DNA from: Arthrobacter cheniae | Lineage (GTDB): Bacteria; Actinomycetota; Actinomycetes; Actinomycetales; Micrococcaceae | DNA: 64,000 bases | NCBI RefSeq assembly: GCF_003602275.1 | Contig: NZ_QZVT01000001.1 | Coordinates: forward strand, 588,567-652,566 | Reading direction: 5' to 3' | In this document: piece after piece, positions 15,685 through 24,110 of the stretch | Position numbering within the stretch: the first letter of the stretch is position 1 | Layout: the number at the start of each line of letters is the position of its first letter | Translations under genes and position numbers: made by a program | The notes under the pieces: generated by a model | Seen by the model: only the letters and a program-made list of their open reading frames with translations | Databases searched by the model: none | What the model was told of the DNA's origin: nothing

Positions 15685-16548
15685 ATGCAGCAACGCTCAC
15701 TCGGCGGAACCCACGTCAGCGCCATCGGCCTCGGTGGCATGCCCATGTCCATCGAGGGTCGTCCTGACGAGGACCGATCCATCCGCACCATCCACGCAGC
15801 GCTCGAAGCAGGCGTCACCCTGATAGACACAGCGGACGCGTACCACCGCGACGCGAACGAGGTGGGCCACAACGAGACGCTCATCGCCAAGGCCCTCGCG
15901 AGCTACGGCTCGGATGCGACCGGCATCCTCGTCGCCACCAAGGGCGGCCACCTGCGCCCCGGTGATGGGTCGTGGACACAGAACGGCCACCCCGATTATC
16001 TGAAGGAAGCCGCGAAGGCATCGCTCAAGCGGCTCGGGGGCGACGCGATCGACCTCTACCAGTACCACCGCCCGGACACCGAGGTTCCCTACGAGGACTC
16101 CATCGGTGCCCTCAAGGACCTGCTGGACGAGGGCGTGATCCGCATGGCGGGTATCTCGAACGCCACCGTGGACCAGATCCGCAAGGCCAACCAGGTCCTG
16201 GACGGCAGGCTGGTCTCCGTGCAGAACCAGTTCTCCCCCGCCTTCCGGTCCAGCGAGGACGAGCTGCGGTACTGCGGTGAGAACGGCATCGCATTCCTGC
16301 CCTGGAGTCCCCTCGGCGGCATCCAGAAGGCAGGCGGGCTCGGAGAGCACTTCACCGCCTTCCAGCAGATCGCCGACAAGCACGGCGTGAGCCCGCAGCA
16401 GGTGTGTCTGGCCTGGGAACTGGCACTCGCCCCGACCGTCATCCCGATCCCGGGTGCCTCGCGTCCCGAGAGCATCCAGGACTCGGCGCAGGCCTCGGAC
16501 CTCCAGCTCTCCGCCGATGAGATCGAGATCCTCTCGACCGCCGACTGA
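15685..16548 (+). CDS. aldo/keto reductase
   Basis: The protein has 287 residues from the ATG at 15685, supported by AAAGGAG. It is a TIM barrel with the catalytic Tyr in DTADAYHRD, Lys in VATKGGH and His in YQYHRPD, and an NADPH-binding end near PIPGASRPESI. It should reduce aldehydes or ketones with NADPH; the substrate is unknown. It follows the alcohol dehydrogenase gene closely and may share its transcript. A GC-rich hairpin lies after its stop. Confidence 0.9.
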   Translation: MQQRSLGGTHVSAIGLGGMPMSIEGRPDEDRSIRTIHAALEAGVTLIDTADAYHRDANEVGHNETLIAKALASYGSDATGILVATKGGHLRPGDGSWTQNGHPDYLKEAAKASLKRLGGDAIDLYQYHRPDTEVPYEDSIGALKDLLDEGVIRMAGISNATVDQIRKANQVLDGRLVSVQNQFSPAFRSSEDELRYCGENGIAFLPWSPLGGIQKAGGLGEHFTAFQQIADKHGVSPQQVCLAWELALAPTVIPIPGASRPESIQDSAQASDLQLSADEIEILSTAD

Positions 16549-16575
16549 TCCTTCGCCGCGCCACAACCGCAGGAC

Positions 16576-16605
16576 GCCGGCCGGCGGAGTCGATCACCGG
16601 CCGGC
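16576..16605. terminator. hairpin between convergent genes
   Basis: GCCGGCCGG (16576-16584) pairs with CCGGCCGGC (16597-16605), a 9-bp stem that touches the last base of the cyclase gene. It can terminate transcription from either side, although the T tract is poor. Confidence 0.55.
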
Positions 16606-17255
16606 TAGCCGGTGGCGTCGATCGCGACGGCGCGGACGGGCGAGCCGTCCGCGCCGGCCAGGGCGAGTGGGAGCACCGAGACCAGCGGTCGCGCCCAATC
16701 CACGGCTGCGAGGTTCGTCAGGTTCTCGAGGATCAACCCGCCCGCGCCCTGGAAGAGAGCATGGAACGGCAGGACGCCGTCGTTGTGCAGGGTCGAATCA
16801 GGATTCAGGGTGTCCGTTCCGACGACGGTGATTCCGGCCGCCAGCAGCCCCTCGGCCACCTCGGCGGCGAGCACCGGGTGGTCGAGGTACCGCGGCGCCC
16901 CGAAGTGCTCGGACCAGTCCGTCCGGAACAGCACCATGGCGATGCCTGCGACGTCGTCCATCCGCCCCCGTACCGCGTCCCACCCGATCACCGCCCGTGG
17001 TTCCAGCCCCGAGCACTCCACGATGAGCGCCGGCCCCACGAGCCGTGCGAGGTCGAGGTCGTCGACGGACTGTCCCGTCACCACGGAGTGGAGGGGCGCG
17101 TCGACATGGGTGCCCGTGTGGGATCCGAGGTGGAGCGACGCGACCTGGTAGCCGTCCTCGGCGACGGTCGCAACGGTGGTCACCAGGACCTCGGGATCAC
17201 CGGGGTAGACCTGCATCCCGGTGCGGATCGGCTGGGTCAGATCAACGATCCGCAT
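16605..17255 (-). CDS. cyclase family (kynurenine formamidase-like) hydrolase
   Basis: The protein has 216 residues. The metal-binding signature HTGTHVDAPLH near residues 46-56 is diagnostic of the cyclase/kynurenine formamidase family, which uses manganese or zinc to open amide or lactam rings (kynurenine formamidase, isatin hydrolase). Further support comes from RTDWSEH, GTDTLNPD and the C-terminal VSVLPLALAGADGSPVRAVA. Its start overlaps the end of the NCS1 permease gene by 14 bases, so the two are translationally coupled. Uptake of a cyclic nitrogen compound followed by ring opening is a reasonable inference. Confidence 0.88.
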   Translation of the reverse strand: MRIVDLTQPIRTGMQVYPGDPEVLVTTVATVAEDGYQVASLHLGSHTGTHVDAPLHSVVTGQSVDDLDLARLVGPALIVECSGLEPRAVIGWDAVRGRMDDVAGIAMVLFRTDWSEHFGAPRYLDHPVLAAEVAEGLLAAGITVVGTDTLNPDSTLHNDGVLPFHALFQGAGGLILENLTNLAAVDWARPLVSVLPLALAGADGSPVRAVAIDATG

Positions 17256-18651
17256 GAGCCCGCTGTGTATCCGGCAGGTCGAGGAGGTGGACGTGGGGTC
17301 GCTTCGAGCGGTCGATCCGCCCGGCAGCAGCCGCCCAGCCCAGATAGAGCAGCGCGGACAGGATGAAGGTGGGGATGGTGGCTCCGATCGGGCTCGGGAC
17401 CACGTAGGTCAGGAGCAGGGATCCGCCCGCACCGATCAGCCAGACCAGGACTGCCGCGATGTTGACGCCCCCGCTGTACCAGTACTCGCCGCCCTTGCCC
17501 CGCAGGATGTCCCGCCCGTAGTGGCGCGACCTCACCAGGTAGTAGTCGACGATCATGATGGCGAAGACCGGGATGAACAGCGAGCCGATGACCACGAGGA
17601 ACGCGGTGAACTGGTTGAGGAGCGCGAGCCACGTGGAGCCGAGGATCGAGATCGCCCCGAGGACGATCGCCGTCGGCAGGAAGGTGACCCTGCGCGAGGG
17701 CGCCATGTTCACCACGGACGCGACCATGCCGTAGACCACCATGGTGTTGGTGGCCATGACGGACAGGAAGATTACGACGGCGAGCGGCACACCGAACGCC
17801 GCGACGATCACCGTGGGGTCGAAGGCCAGAGCCTCACCGCCTTCGAGCACCACGTAGCCGATGGCCGTGGCACCGAGGGTCATCGCGAGCACCGTGGACA
17901 GCGCGTATCCCACACCGCTACCGACCATTCCTGCAGCCTGCGTCCGTGCGAGCCGGTTGAACTCGGCGGACAGGACGGTCCACGAGATCGCGGTCGCGAT
18001 GACGACGTCGAGCGCGGCGACGGGCGTCCAGCCTGCCTCGGCATCCTGCGGGATTCCTGCGAAATCGGCGGGGCTGTGCGCGAGGAAGGCCGTTGCGAAG
18101 ATGTAGGCCATGAAGGCGAGGATCACGAGGGCAAGCCACGGTTCGACCCGCGCGATGCCCGAATGCCCGAAGATCGCAAGGCACACCACGAGCAGCTGGC
18201 ACAGCACGGAGAACAGGACGGGGCTCGAGAAGCCGGTGGCCTGCTCCACGAGGAAGTTGACGGTGACACCGGCGAGCATCGCCTGCACCCAGCTCCAGCC
18301 CATGAGCGTCACGACGTTCGCGGCCACCGGGAGGAAGGACCCGCGCAGCCCGAACGAGCCCTTGGTGAGCGACATGGTGGGCAGTCCGGTTCGCGTGCCC
18401 ATGTTGCCGACCAGCACCAGCACGGAGCCGCCGAGCAGCGTCCCGAGGACGATCATGGCGATCGCGAGACCCCAGTCGATGCCGGGGACGAAGAGAGTCC
18501 CCGTCAGCAGCGTGGTGACCACCAGGTTCGCCGCGAGCCAGATCATCCCCATGCGCGCCGGTCCGAGTGTGCCCCGCAACGGGCCATAGCCGTCGGAGTG
18601 CTGGTCGAGGTGCTGTGCCAGGCGCCGATAGGCGGAGGGGCTCGTGGTCAT
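17242..18651 (-). CDS. NCS1 family purine/cytosine permease-like transporter
   Basis: This 469-residue membrane protein has about twelve helices. It fits the nucleobase:cation symporter-1 family: WLAANLVVTTLLTGTLFVP in helix 1, SLTKGSFGLRGSFLP, GWSWVQAM, and the C-terminal DYYLVRSRHY. Members import cytosine, purines, hydantoins, allantoin or thiamine precursors with sodium or protons. The gene is the middle member of an operon, overlapping its neighbours by 4 and 14 bases, between an NTF2-like protein and a ring-opening cyclase. This hints at a cyclic amide substrate. Confidence 0.88.
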   Translation of the reverse strand: MTTSPSAYRRLAQHLDQHSDGYGPLRGTLGPARMGMIWLAANLVVTTLLTGTLFVPGIDWGLAIAMIVLGTLLGGSVLVLVGNMGTRTGLPTMSLTKGSFGLRGSFLPVAANVVTLMGWSWVQAMLAGVTVNFLVEQATGFSSPVLFSVLCQLLVVCLAIFGHSGIARVEPWLALVILAFMAYIFATAFLAHSPADFAGIPQDAEAGWTPVAALDVVIATAISWTVLSAEFNRLARTQAAGMVGSGVGYALSTVLAMTLGATAIGYVVLEGGEALAFDPTVIVAAFGVPLAVVIFLSVMATNTMVVYGMVASVVNMAPSRRVTFLPTAIVLGAISILGSTWLALLNQFTAFLVVIGSLFIPVFAIMIVDYYLVRSRHYGRDILRGKGGEYWYSGGVNIAAVLVWLIGAGGSLLLTYVVPSPIGATIPTFILSALLYLGWAAAAGRIDRSKRPHVHLLDLPDTQRAHADR

Positions 18652-19070
18652 GGTGCACTCTCTTCCGGGGAGTCGTCGGGGGTGGGGCTGAGGTGCTCAT
18701 GGATCGCCAGGATGCCGGTGGGGAGACGACGGAAGACGATGGTCTCCCGCTCCTGCGTCGTCTCGGGGACCCCTCCGGTGGAGGTGGTGGTCTGGACGTC
18801 GTGGGTGAGGACGACCACGGGCCCCATCAGCTGAACCCGTTGATTGCTGCTGACGCACGCGGTCACCTGCCAACCGTCGTCGAGCCACCCTGCCCACAGC
18901 TGCTCGTAGTCCGCCCGGCTGTCGAGCCGCCGCGCCTCGGTGTGGAACACGAAGGTTGCGTCCTCGGTGAAGCAGTCGAAGTAGGCGCGGGTCCGCGTTG
19001 CGCCGAAGGCCGCGACGACACCCGCTGCTGCCGTGAGGACCTCCTCCTCTGTCAGCTCTGTCCCTGTCAT
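18648..19070 (-). CDS. NTF2-like (SnoaL/DUF4440-type) protein
   Basis: This 140-residue soluble protein has an alpha+beta cone fold by pattern: an N-terminal helix (LTEEEVLTAAAGVVAAF), then DCFTEDATFVFHTEARRL and a series of beta strands (VTACVSSNQRVQLMGPVVVLTHD). Such proteins act as small-molecule isomerases, hydratases or ligand carriers. A GGAAGGAA site precedes the ATG. It is the first gene of the operon and overlaps the permease by four bases (ATGA). Confidence 0.8.
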   Translation of the reverse strand: MTGTELTEEEVLTAAAGVVAAFGATRTRAYFDCFTEDATFVFHTEARRLDSRADYEQLWAGWLDDGWQVTACVSSNQRVQLMGPVVVLTHDVQTTTSTGGVPETTQERETIVFRRLPTGILAIHEHLSPTPDDSPEESAP

Positions 19071-19106
19071 GCGGTTCCTTCCAGCCGTCGAGTTGCCCCC
19101 CAGTCA

Positions 19107-19150
19107 ACTTCTGTTGTCATGCGATTGTGTGTGATGCAGGCAACACAAGT
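19107..19150. promoter_or_regulatory. inverted repeat in the divergent promoter region
   Basis: ACTTCTGTTG (19107-19116) and CAACACAAGT (19141-19150) form a 10-bp inverted repeat with one mismatch, each flanked by GTCAAC. It spans the -10 region of the minus-strand promoter and looks like a regulator's operator. Confidence 0.5.
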
Positions 19151-19153
19151 CAA
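19124..19153 (-). promoter_or_regulatory. promoter of the NTF2/NCS1/cyclase operon
   Basis: On the minus strand TTGACT (19148-19153) and CACAAT (19124-19129) are 18 bases apart, about 55 bases ahead of the NTF2-like start. It lies within the inverted repeat at 19107-19150. Confidence 0.5.
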
Positions 19154-19227
19154 CGGTCCGCGACTGCTGGACGGTTCGGGGCGGTCTTCCACACCGGCGG
19201 TCGGGAAGGCGTTGCTAGGGTGGCACC

Positions 19228-19926
19228 ATGTCCCCCAATCCCGTCGCCCTCATCACCGGTGCCTCCCGCGGCATCGGCCGTGCCATCGCGGCCGAACTCG
19301 GTGCAACACACCACCTGCTGCTCGGGGGCCGGGACCTGGCCGCCCTGGCGGACCTGTCGTCGTCGTTCCCTTCTGCCGAGCCGTTCGCTGCCGAGCTGCG
19401 TGACGCGGGCCAGGTGGCGGCCGCGGTCGCCGGGATACCCCGGCTCGACGTGCTCGTCCACTCGGCGGGGATCCTGCGGATGGGCACGGTCGCGGACCTG
19501 TCCGATGCCGCCTGGCGCGAAAGCTTCGAGGTCAACGTCTTCGCAGTGGCCTCCCTGACGCGCGCGCTCCTGCCGGCCCTGCGCGCTGCACGCGGGCAGG
19601 TCATCGCCATCAACAGCGGATCGGGCTACAGGTCCGGCGCCGGCTCCTCCGTCTACAGCGGTACGAAGTTCGCGTTGCGTGCCCTCACGGATGCCCTTCG
19701 CGAGGAGGAGAGGCCGCACGGCGTGCGGGTCAGTTCCATTCATCCCGGCCGCGTCGCCACCGACATGCAGGTGGAACTGCATGCCTGGGAAGGCAAGGAC
19801 TACGTGCCCGACGCCTGGATCCAGCCGGATCAGGTAGCGAAAGCGGTGCGGCTCGCGGTCGACGCCACGCGCGAGTCCGCCATCGAGACGCTGAGCATCC
19901 GCCCGTCGGGCATCACGCTCGACTAG
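19228..19926 (+). CDS. short-chain dehydrogenase/reductase
   Basis: The protein has 232 residues. The Rossmann start ALITGASRGIG, an HSAG motif in place of the usual NNAG, and the catalytic YSGTK preceded by a Ser (INSGSGY) are all in place. Cofactor choice is probably NADPH, given Arg after the glycine motif (GGRD). The substrate is unknown. There is no ribosome-binding site; TAGGGT (19216-19221) lies six bases before the ATG, pointing to a leaderless mRNA. Its stop overlaps the end of the convergent DUF2071 gene. Confidence 0.9.
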   Translation: MSPNPVALITGASRGIGRAIAAELGATHHLLLGGRDLAALADLSSSFPSAEPFAAELRDAGQVAAAVAGIPRLDVLVHSAGILRMGTVADLSDAAWRESFEVNVFAVASLTRALLPALRAARGQVIAINSGSGYRSGAGSSVYSGTKFALRALTDALREEERPHGVRVSSIHPGRVATDMQVELHAWEGKDYVPDAWIQPDQVAKAVRLAVDATRESAIETLSIRPSGITLD

Positions 19927-20687
19927 TCCTTCTGCCCGGGACTCTCCCGCACCACGCGTGGCTTCCCGAACTGGGTCTGCACCCCGGGTGAGAACAGGAC
20001 CGACGACGGCGGACCCTCGACGCGGATGCCGGCAGCACCCAGCAGGCCGTCGTCGAAGTCGGTCAGGGTAGCGGGGTGGAGCGGCCAGGGCGTGTGGGTG
20101 TTGGGGATGTACAGGGTGCGGCCCGCCAGCGTGCTGTGCAGTCCGAAGCGCGCGGTGAGTTCCAGCGACACCGTATCGTCCGCCGTCCGCGCCGTATCCG
20201 GCCGGACCACGAAACGGGACGTCGCCTGTCGCCTGAATCGCACGACGTCGTACCCGTACTCCCGCCGATCGCCGCCGCCGCGTGTCACCGGTGAGCACCG
20301 CGACCACACGTAGGGGATTCCCCCCGTGCGCGCGGCGAGCACCACGGCCAGACGGGAGGCGTCGAGCGTCACGAAGACCACGCCGCGCGTACCATCGGGA
20401 CCGCGCGAGTAGAGCCGCACGTTGATCTCGGTGAAGGAGCCGAAGTAGGGAACCGGCAGGCCCTGCCCGAGGCCGGCACCGAGCATGCGGAAACCGATCA
20501 GGCCCACCCACGACGAGCCGTCGACCTCGTCGGGCACGACGCCGGGCGGCATGAAGCGCGCCACCGCTTCCGCCTCGACGCGCCAGTGCAGGAACACGGC
20601 ATCCGCCCAGAACTGGTCCATGATGACGGGCCTGGGCAGCTCGGGCGCGAGGTGCCAGGTGTCGTCGTGCTGGTGATCGTCGGTCAT
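19923..20687 (-). CDS. YqjF/DUF2071 family protein
   Basis: The protein has 254 residues. I chose the ATG at 20687 because it overlaps the stop of the upstream GH26 gene as ATGA; a longer open frame upstream lies inside that gene and is not coding. The family layout is present: LHWRVEAEAVARFMPPGVVPDEVDGSSWVGLIGFRM, then FTEINVRLYSR and GVVFVTLDASRLAVVLAAR. Homologues fold like acetoacetate decarboxylase but their activity is unknown. Coupling to a cell-surface glycoside hydrolase is curious and may be incidental. Confidence 0.85.
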   Translation of the reverse strand: MTDDHQHDDTWHLAPELPRPVIMDQFWADAVFLHWRVEAEAVARFMPPGVVPDEVDGSSWVGLIGFRMLGAGLGQGLPVPYFGSFTEINVRLYSRGPDGTRGVVFVTLDASRLAVVLAARTGGIPYVWSRCSPVTRGGGDRREYGYDVVRFRRQATSRFVVRPDTARTADDTVSLELTARFGLHSTLAGRTLYIPNTHTPWPLHPATLTDFDDGLLGAAGIRVEGPPSSVLFSPGVQTQFGKPRVVRESPGQKD

Positions 20688-21844
20688 GAGAGCTGCTCCC
20701 CGCAGTCGTCGGGTTCCTCGGCGAAGCGGTACCAGTCGGGCAGCGCGGCCGTGAATTCGGAGCGGACGGCCGGATCCTCTGCCACGGTCCAGTCCACGGC
20801 GGCGCCCACCTCGGGTTCCACCTTGTTCCACTCGAACCAGTTGACCATCTTCAGCTGCGGGAACCGCTCGTGCACGGCCGGGTCGAAGACCTGCTCCCAC
20901 CACGCACGCTTGATGTTGAGCGTCCGCAGGGTACCGATATCGTCCGTGACGAGGGCCGCGGTCTCGGGAATCGCCAGAGGCTTGCCGTGACCCACGCCGT
21001 AGTCGGCATAGAAGTCCGGCAGCATGGAGTCGTCACCGTTCTCTCCGTCATAGGTGCCCGTGAGCTGGTTGGCGAACTTGCCCTCCTCTGGCATCTCGCT
21101 CTCCCCCCAGGGGTAGGTGCTGCCCCAGTGGTACAGCGACATCCCCACCCAGTCGACGGCGTCGTCGCCCGGGTAGTAGGGACCGTAGGGATCGTCGAAG
21201 CTTGTGAGGACGCCGTCACCGGTGGTGTCGAGGTCGGCGAAACCGGCCGACCCCGGCAGGGCTTCATGAACGCCGCCCGAGAAGGGGTATCCCCCCGCGT
21301 AGTTCGGCGCCCACATCATCGCCGAGCCCGGAGCGGCCCGATGGACAGCATCGGCCATGCGGCGGAATGCCTGGATGTACTCGCCCGGCTGCTGACCCCA
21401 GGGATACCAGGATCCGTTCATCTCGTGGGCGAAACGCACGATGACCGGGACGCCGTTGGTGTTGAAGCGCGCGAGCATCGCTGCCAGCTCGTCGACCCGG
21501 TCATCCGTGACCATCGCCAGCCCCTCGTGCGGTTCGAGCGTCAGGAGGAGCGTCCCGCCTTCCTGGCGCACCTGTTCGGCCGCCGCCGTGACGAGCCCGG
21601 GATCCTCCGCCGAGAAGGGGAAGTCGGCGAAGGACACCGCCAGCGCCGGGCGCCCACCCAGCTTGTCGGCGTACTCGGCCAGCGTCTCCTTGCCCCACTC
21701 GATGTTCACGCCCATCAGGGTGCCGTCCTCCGGCGCGAGGTGCCGCCCGTCGATGGCATCGCAGGATGCAGCAGGATTGATGTTGCAGGCGCAGAGCGTC
21801 AGGAGGAGCAGCGCCGTGAGTGCGCGTGCAAGTTGAGAGACCAC
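20684..21844 (-). CDS. GH26-like glycoside hydrolase lipoprotein
   Basis: The 386-residue protein has a lipoprotein signal whose lipobox LCAC is near residue 19. The TIM-barrel enzyme has VRFAHEMNGSWYPWG, with the general acid Glu after FAH, and AIPETAALV, with the likely nucleophile Glu. These are hallmarks of family 26 beta-mannanase or beta-glucanase-like enzymes. It should be anchored on the outer membrane surface and act on a beta-glycan. TAGATT (21851-21856, minus strand) lies six bases before the GTG start, so it is probably leaderless. A second GH26 enzyme lies at 33052. Confidence 0.85.
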   Translation of the reverse strand: MVSQLARALTALLLLTLCACNINPAASCDAIDGRHLAPEDGTLMGVNIEWGKETLAEYADKLGGRPALAVSFADFPFSAEDPGLVTAAAEQVRQEGGTLLLTLEPHEGLAMVTDDRVDELAAMLARFNTNGVPVIVRFAHEMNGSWYPWGQQPGEYIQAFRRMADAVHRAAPGSAMMWAPNYAGGYPFSGGVHEALPGSAGFADLDTTGDGVLTSFDDPYGPYYPGDDAVDWVGMSLYHWGSTYPWGESEMPEEGKFANQLTGTYDGENGDDSMLPDFYADYGVGHGKPLAIPETAALVTDDIGTLRTLNIKRAWWEQVFDPAVHERFPQLKMVNWFEWNKVEPEVGAAVDWTVAEDPAVRSEFTAALPDWYRFAEEPDDCGEQLS

Positions 21845-21896
21845 AGCGTCAATCTACAACCGCCACGGCGTTACGGAGCGCGGCCGTACCGCAGCA

Positions 21897-22964
21897 TCAG
21901 AAGGCGTAGCGGATCCGGCAGTAGGGCAGGCCTGCAGCTGCCAGACCGAGGAACTCGTCGAGGTAGCCCCGCTTCTCGTAGGCGATGTAACGCACATTGG
22001 CGAAACCGTTCTGCGACCGTTTGGTCTCCTGCAGGTCCGGCCGCCACAGGATCTCCTCCGCCTGCGGGTGCCAGCCCAAATTGATCTCATGGAGCTGCTG
22101 GTTGTGCGTGAGGAAGATGACCTCGGCCGCGAGTTGCTGCTTGGCCGCGGGCGAGAGGGCCGCATCGAGCTGCCCGAAGAGCTCCGTCCAGTCCCCCTGC
22201 CACCCGGGCGTCACGATGACAGGGGAGAAATTCACGTGGACTTCGTAGCCCGCCTCGACGAAGTCGTTGATGGCGGTGATCCGCTCGGCGACGGGCGTGG
22301 TGCGAACGTCCACGGTGCGAGCGAGTTTCTCCGGCATGAGCGAGAAGCGGATGCGCGTGCGTCCCTGCGGATCCCAGGTGAGCAGGTCCCTGTTCACGTA
22401 CTTGGTGGCGAAGGACAGCTTTGCGGTGGGCAGATCCCGATAGAGGTGCACCAGGTCCTGCACGTTGTCGCTGACAAGCGCATCCACCGAGCAATCGCTG
22501 TTCTCCCCGATGTCGTAGACCCACGCCGAGTCATCGCACTGGTTGGGTTCCAGCTTCATGCCCTGCCGGGCCACGTGCCGCTCGAGGTAACCACTGATCT
22601 GGTCGATATTCGCGAAGACGGTGATGGGATTGCTATAGCCCTTGTGGCGGGGGACATAGCAGTAGGCGCAAGCCATGGCGCACCCATTGGCCGTCGAGGG
22701 CGCGATGAAGTCAGCGGAACGGCCGTTGGGCTTCGCGGTCAACGACTTCTTGACTCCGATGATGAGTGCCTCGGTCTTGATGCGCACCCAGCGGCGCACG
22801 TTGGCCTCGTCCCCGCTCAGCTCTGGAATACGCCAGTGGCTCGCGACCTCGACGACGTCGGCATCCGGCCAGCGGGCGAGGATCTCCTGACCCCTGGGAA
22901 GCGCGGCCGCGGCCGGTTCCACGTAGATACGACTTATCTGGAGCAATTTGCTGGCCTGGAGCAT
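21897..22964 (-). CDS. spore photoproduct lyase-like radical SAM protein
   Basis: The protein has 355 residues from the ATG at 22964, which has AAGGG upstream. Radical SAM cysteines occur as CAMACAYC (Cx3Cx2C) near residue 95, within the family phrase STANGCAMACAYCYVPRHKG. Further SplB-like blocks are GENSDCSVDAL, FATKYVNRDLL, RIRFSLMPEKLARTVDVRTT and HVNFSPVI. SplB repairs the thymine lesion formed by UV in spores. Actinobacteria of this type make no endospores, so the role is probably UV-lesion repair in vegetative cells or a related radical reaction. It ends YCRIRYAF. Confidence 0.88.
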   Translation of the reverse strand: MLQASKLLQISRIYVEPAAAALPRGQEILARWPDADVVEVASHWRIPELSGDEANVRRWVRIKTEALIIGVKKSLTAKPNGRSADFIAPSTANGCAMACAYCYVPRHKGYSNPITVFANIDQISGYLERHVARQGMKLEPNQCDDSAWVYDIGENSDCSVDALVSDNVQDLVHLYRDLPTAKLSFATKYVNRDLLTWDPQGRTRIRFSLMPEKLARTVDVRTTPVAERITAINDFVEAGYEVHVNFSPVIVTPGWQGDWTELFGQLDAALSPAAKQQLAAEVIFLTHNQQLHEINLGWHPQAEEILWRPDLQETKRSQNGFANVRYIAYEKRGYLDEFLGLAAAGLPYCRIRYAF

Positions 22965-23160
22965 GGAACCCTTCGTAGTGCCGGTCTGGGAACCAGAATA
23001 TCGATTGCCACCGACACTTTCCCGGCTCCTCGGGATTGCCCCCGGTCTGGTCGCAGGGCTCGTTGAGGGCGGTGGCGGGGCTACGGCAACCGGTTCGCCA
23101 GCGACCCGCCGGCGCCTGCTCCGAGGACCCTGGTGCCCCACGCAACGAGACGGAAGCCGC

Positions 23161-23188
23161 GGAGGCCCTGCTGGTGACCAGGGCCTCC
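23161..23188 (-). terminator. hairpin terminator
   Basis: GGAGGCCCTG (23161-23170) pairs with CAGGGCCTCC (23179-23188), 15 bases past the stop of the gene at 23204 on the minus strand. The stem is perfect but the T tract is short. Confidence 0.65.
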
Positions 23189-23203
23189 TGAATGGTTCAG
23201 CGG

Positions 23204-23764
23204 TTAGTGGCGGCCGCCGCCGAGGATGCCGAGCTCGACTGCTGTGGCGGCACCGTCGGCTTCTGCCTGGGTTAGGGTTCCGTCTGCCACTGCTGCGTCG
23301 AGCTCGTCCTGCACAGCTGCGGTGCGCTCGGCCTGTTCCTCGGCTTCGAGGTCATCCACAACGGTCTGGACGGTCGCTTCGTCGACACCGAGGGTGTCGG
23401 CCAGCGAGGCGACGACGGCGCTCTCGAGCGCCGCGCGGTCGGCGTTCTGTCCCTCGGCGGTGTCGACGCTGTCCCGTGCGGCGTCCTCGGCCGCCTCGAG
23501 TGCGTCGCTCACCGTCGTCTCATCGAGGCCGAGGTTGGTTGCAAGGCCCGCGGCGTCGATACCTCCGCGGTGCCCGTGACCGCCCCTGCCCTCGCGGGTG
23601 TCCCTATCTGCGGTCACGTCCCCACTGTCGGCCTCAGCAGTAGCGGAGGACGTGGGTGCGGGGGTGGTCGTCGTCGCAGAGGCCATCGAGGTAGCGCCGA
23701 AGCTGAGTCCGAGCGCGACGGCTGCTGCACTGACGCCGAGTGCGATCTTCTTGGAAGTGAACAT
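23204..23764 (-). CDS. secreted helical protein of unknown function
   Basis: The protein has 186 residues. I chose the ATG at 23764 because it starts a typical signal peptide (MFTSKKIALGVSAAAVALGL, ending near MASA) and GAGGA lies 10 bases before it. The mature protein begins with a Thr/Ser/Pro-rich linker and a His/Gly patch (REGRGGHGHRGG). It then has two similar helical repeats, each with LGxDExTV followed by an acidic Ala-rich helix (LGLDETTVSDALEAAEDAA and LGVDEATVQTVVDDLEAEE). This is common in Actinobacteria, without a known role. It ends ELGILGGGRH. Confidence 0.75.
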   Translation of the reverse strand: MFTSKKIALGVSAAAVALGLSFGATSMASATTTTPAPTSSATAEADSGDVTADRDTREGRGGHGHRGGIDAAGLATNLGLDETTVSDALEAAEDAARDSVDTAEGQNADRAALESAVVASLADTLGVDEATVQTVVDDLEAEEQAERTAAVQDELDAAVADGTLTQAEADGAATAVELGILGGGRH

Positions 23765-24110
23765 GGTGTCTGGTCCTCGCTTGCCGCAACGCGGCATTGG
23801 TGATTGTTCCTGGTAGTTGTCGTCCCTGTGGTGGACTGCTTCAACTCTCGGGCCGCAAGGTAGGCGGGTGCTGTCGCGCACCTGTCACCGAGCTGTGGGA
23901 CTTCCACCACGAGGCACGTGGCTGAACAGAAGGTCGGGATACGGCCCGAGCACCCTGCGGTTGATGCTCGCGAGGTTCACAGGTCCGTACCGAGTGCGGC
24001 AAGGACCGACCGTGCGCGGACGAGAACAAGATGGAGTGGCCCGACACCGCAATAGTTAGGGTACGAATTGTTGCTACACTAGTCATGCAAGCCAGGCCTC
24101 AGGAGGATCC
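23765..24110. other. 346-base divergent intergenic region
   Basis: It holds the 5' leader of the secreted protein gene and the promoter of the MarR gene. Near the right end is a lower-GC stretch with TACACT at about 24072 as a possible -10 element. An imperfect palindrome, GTACGAATTGTTGCTAC at 24061-24077, is a candidate autoregulatory MarR operator. I see no gene in the remaining 250 bases. Confidence 0.5.

Noticed and set aside
17221-18834. A 537-codon plus-strand frame
   Set aside because: It is antisense to the NCS1 permease; its Gly/Arg/Asp-rich, His-rich composition is the shadow of a membrane protein gene.
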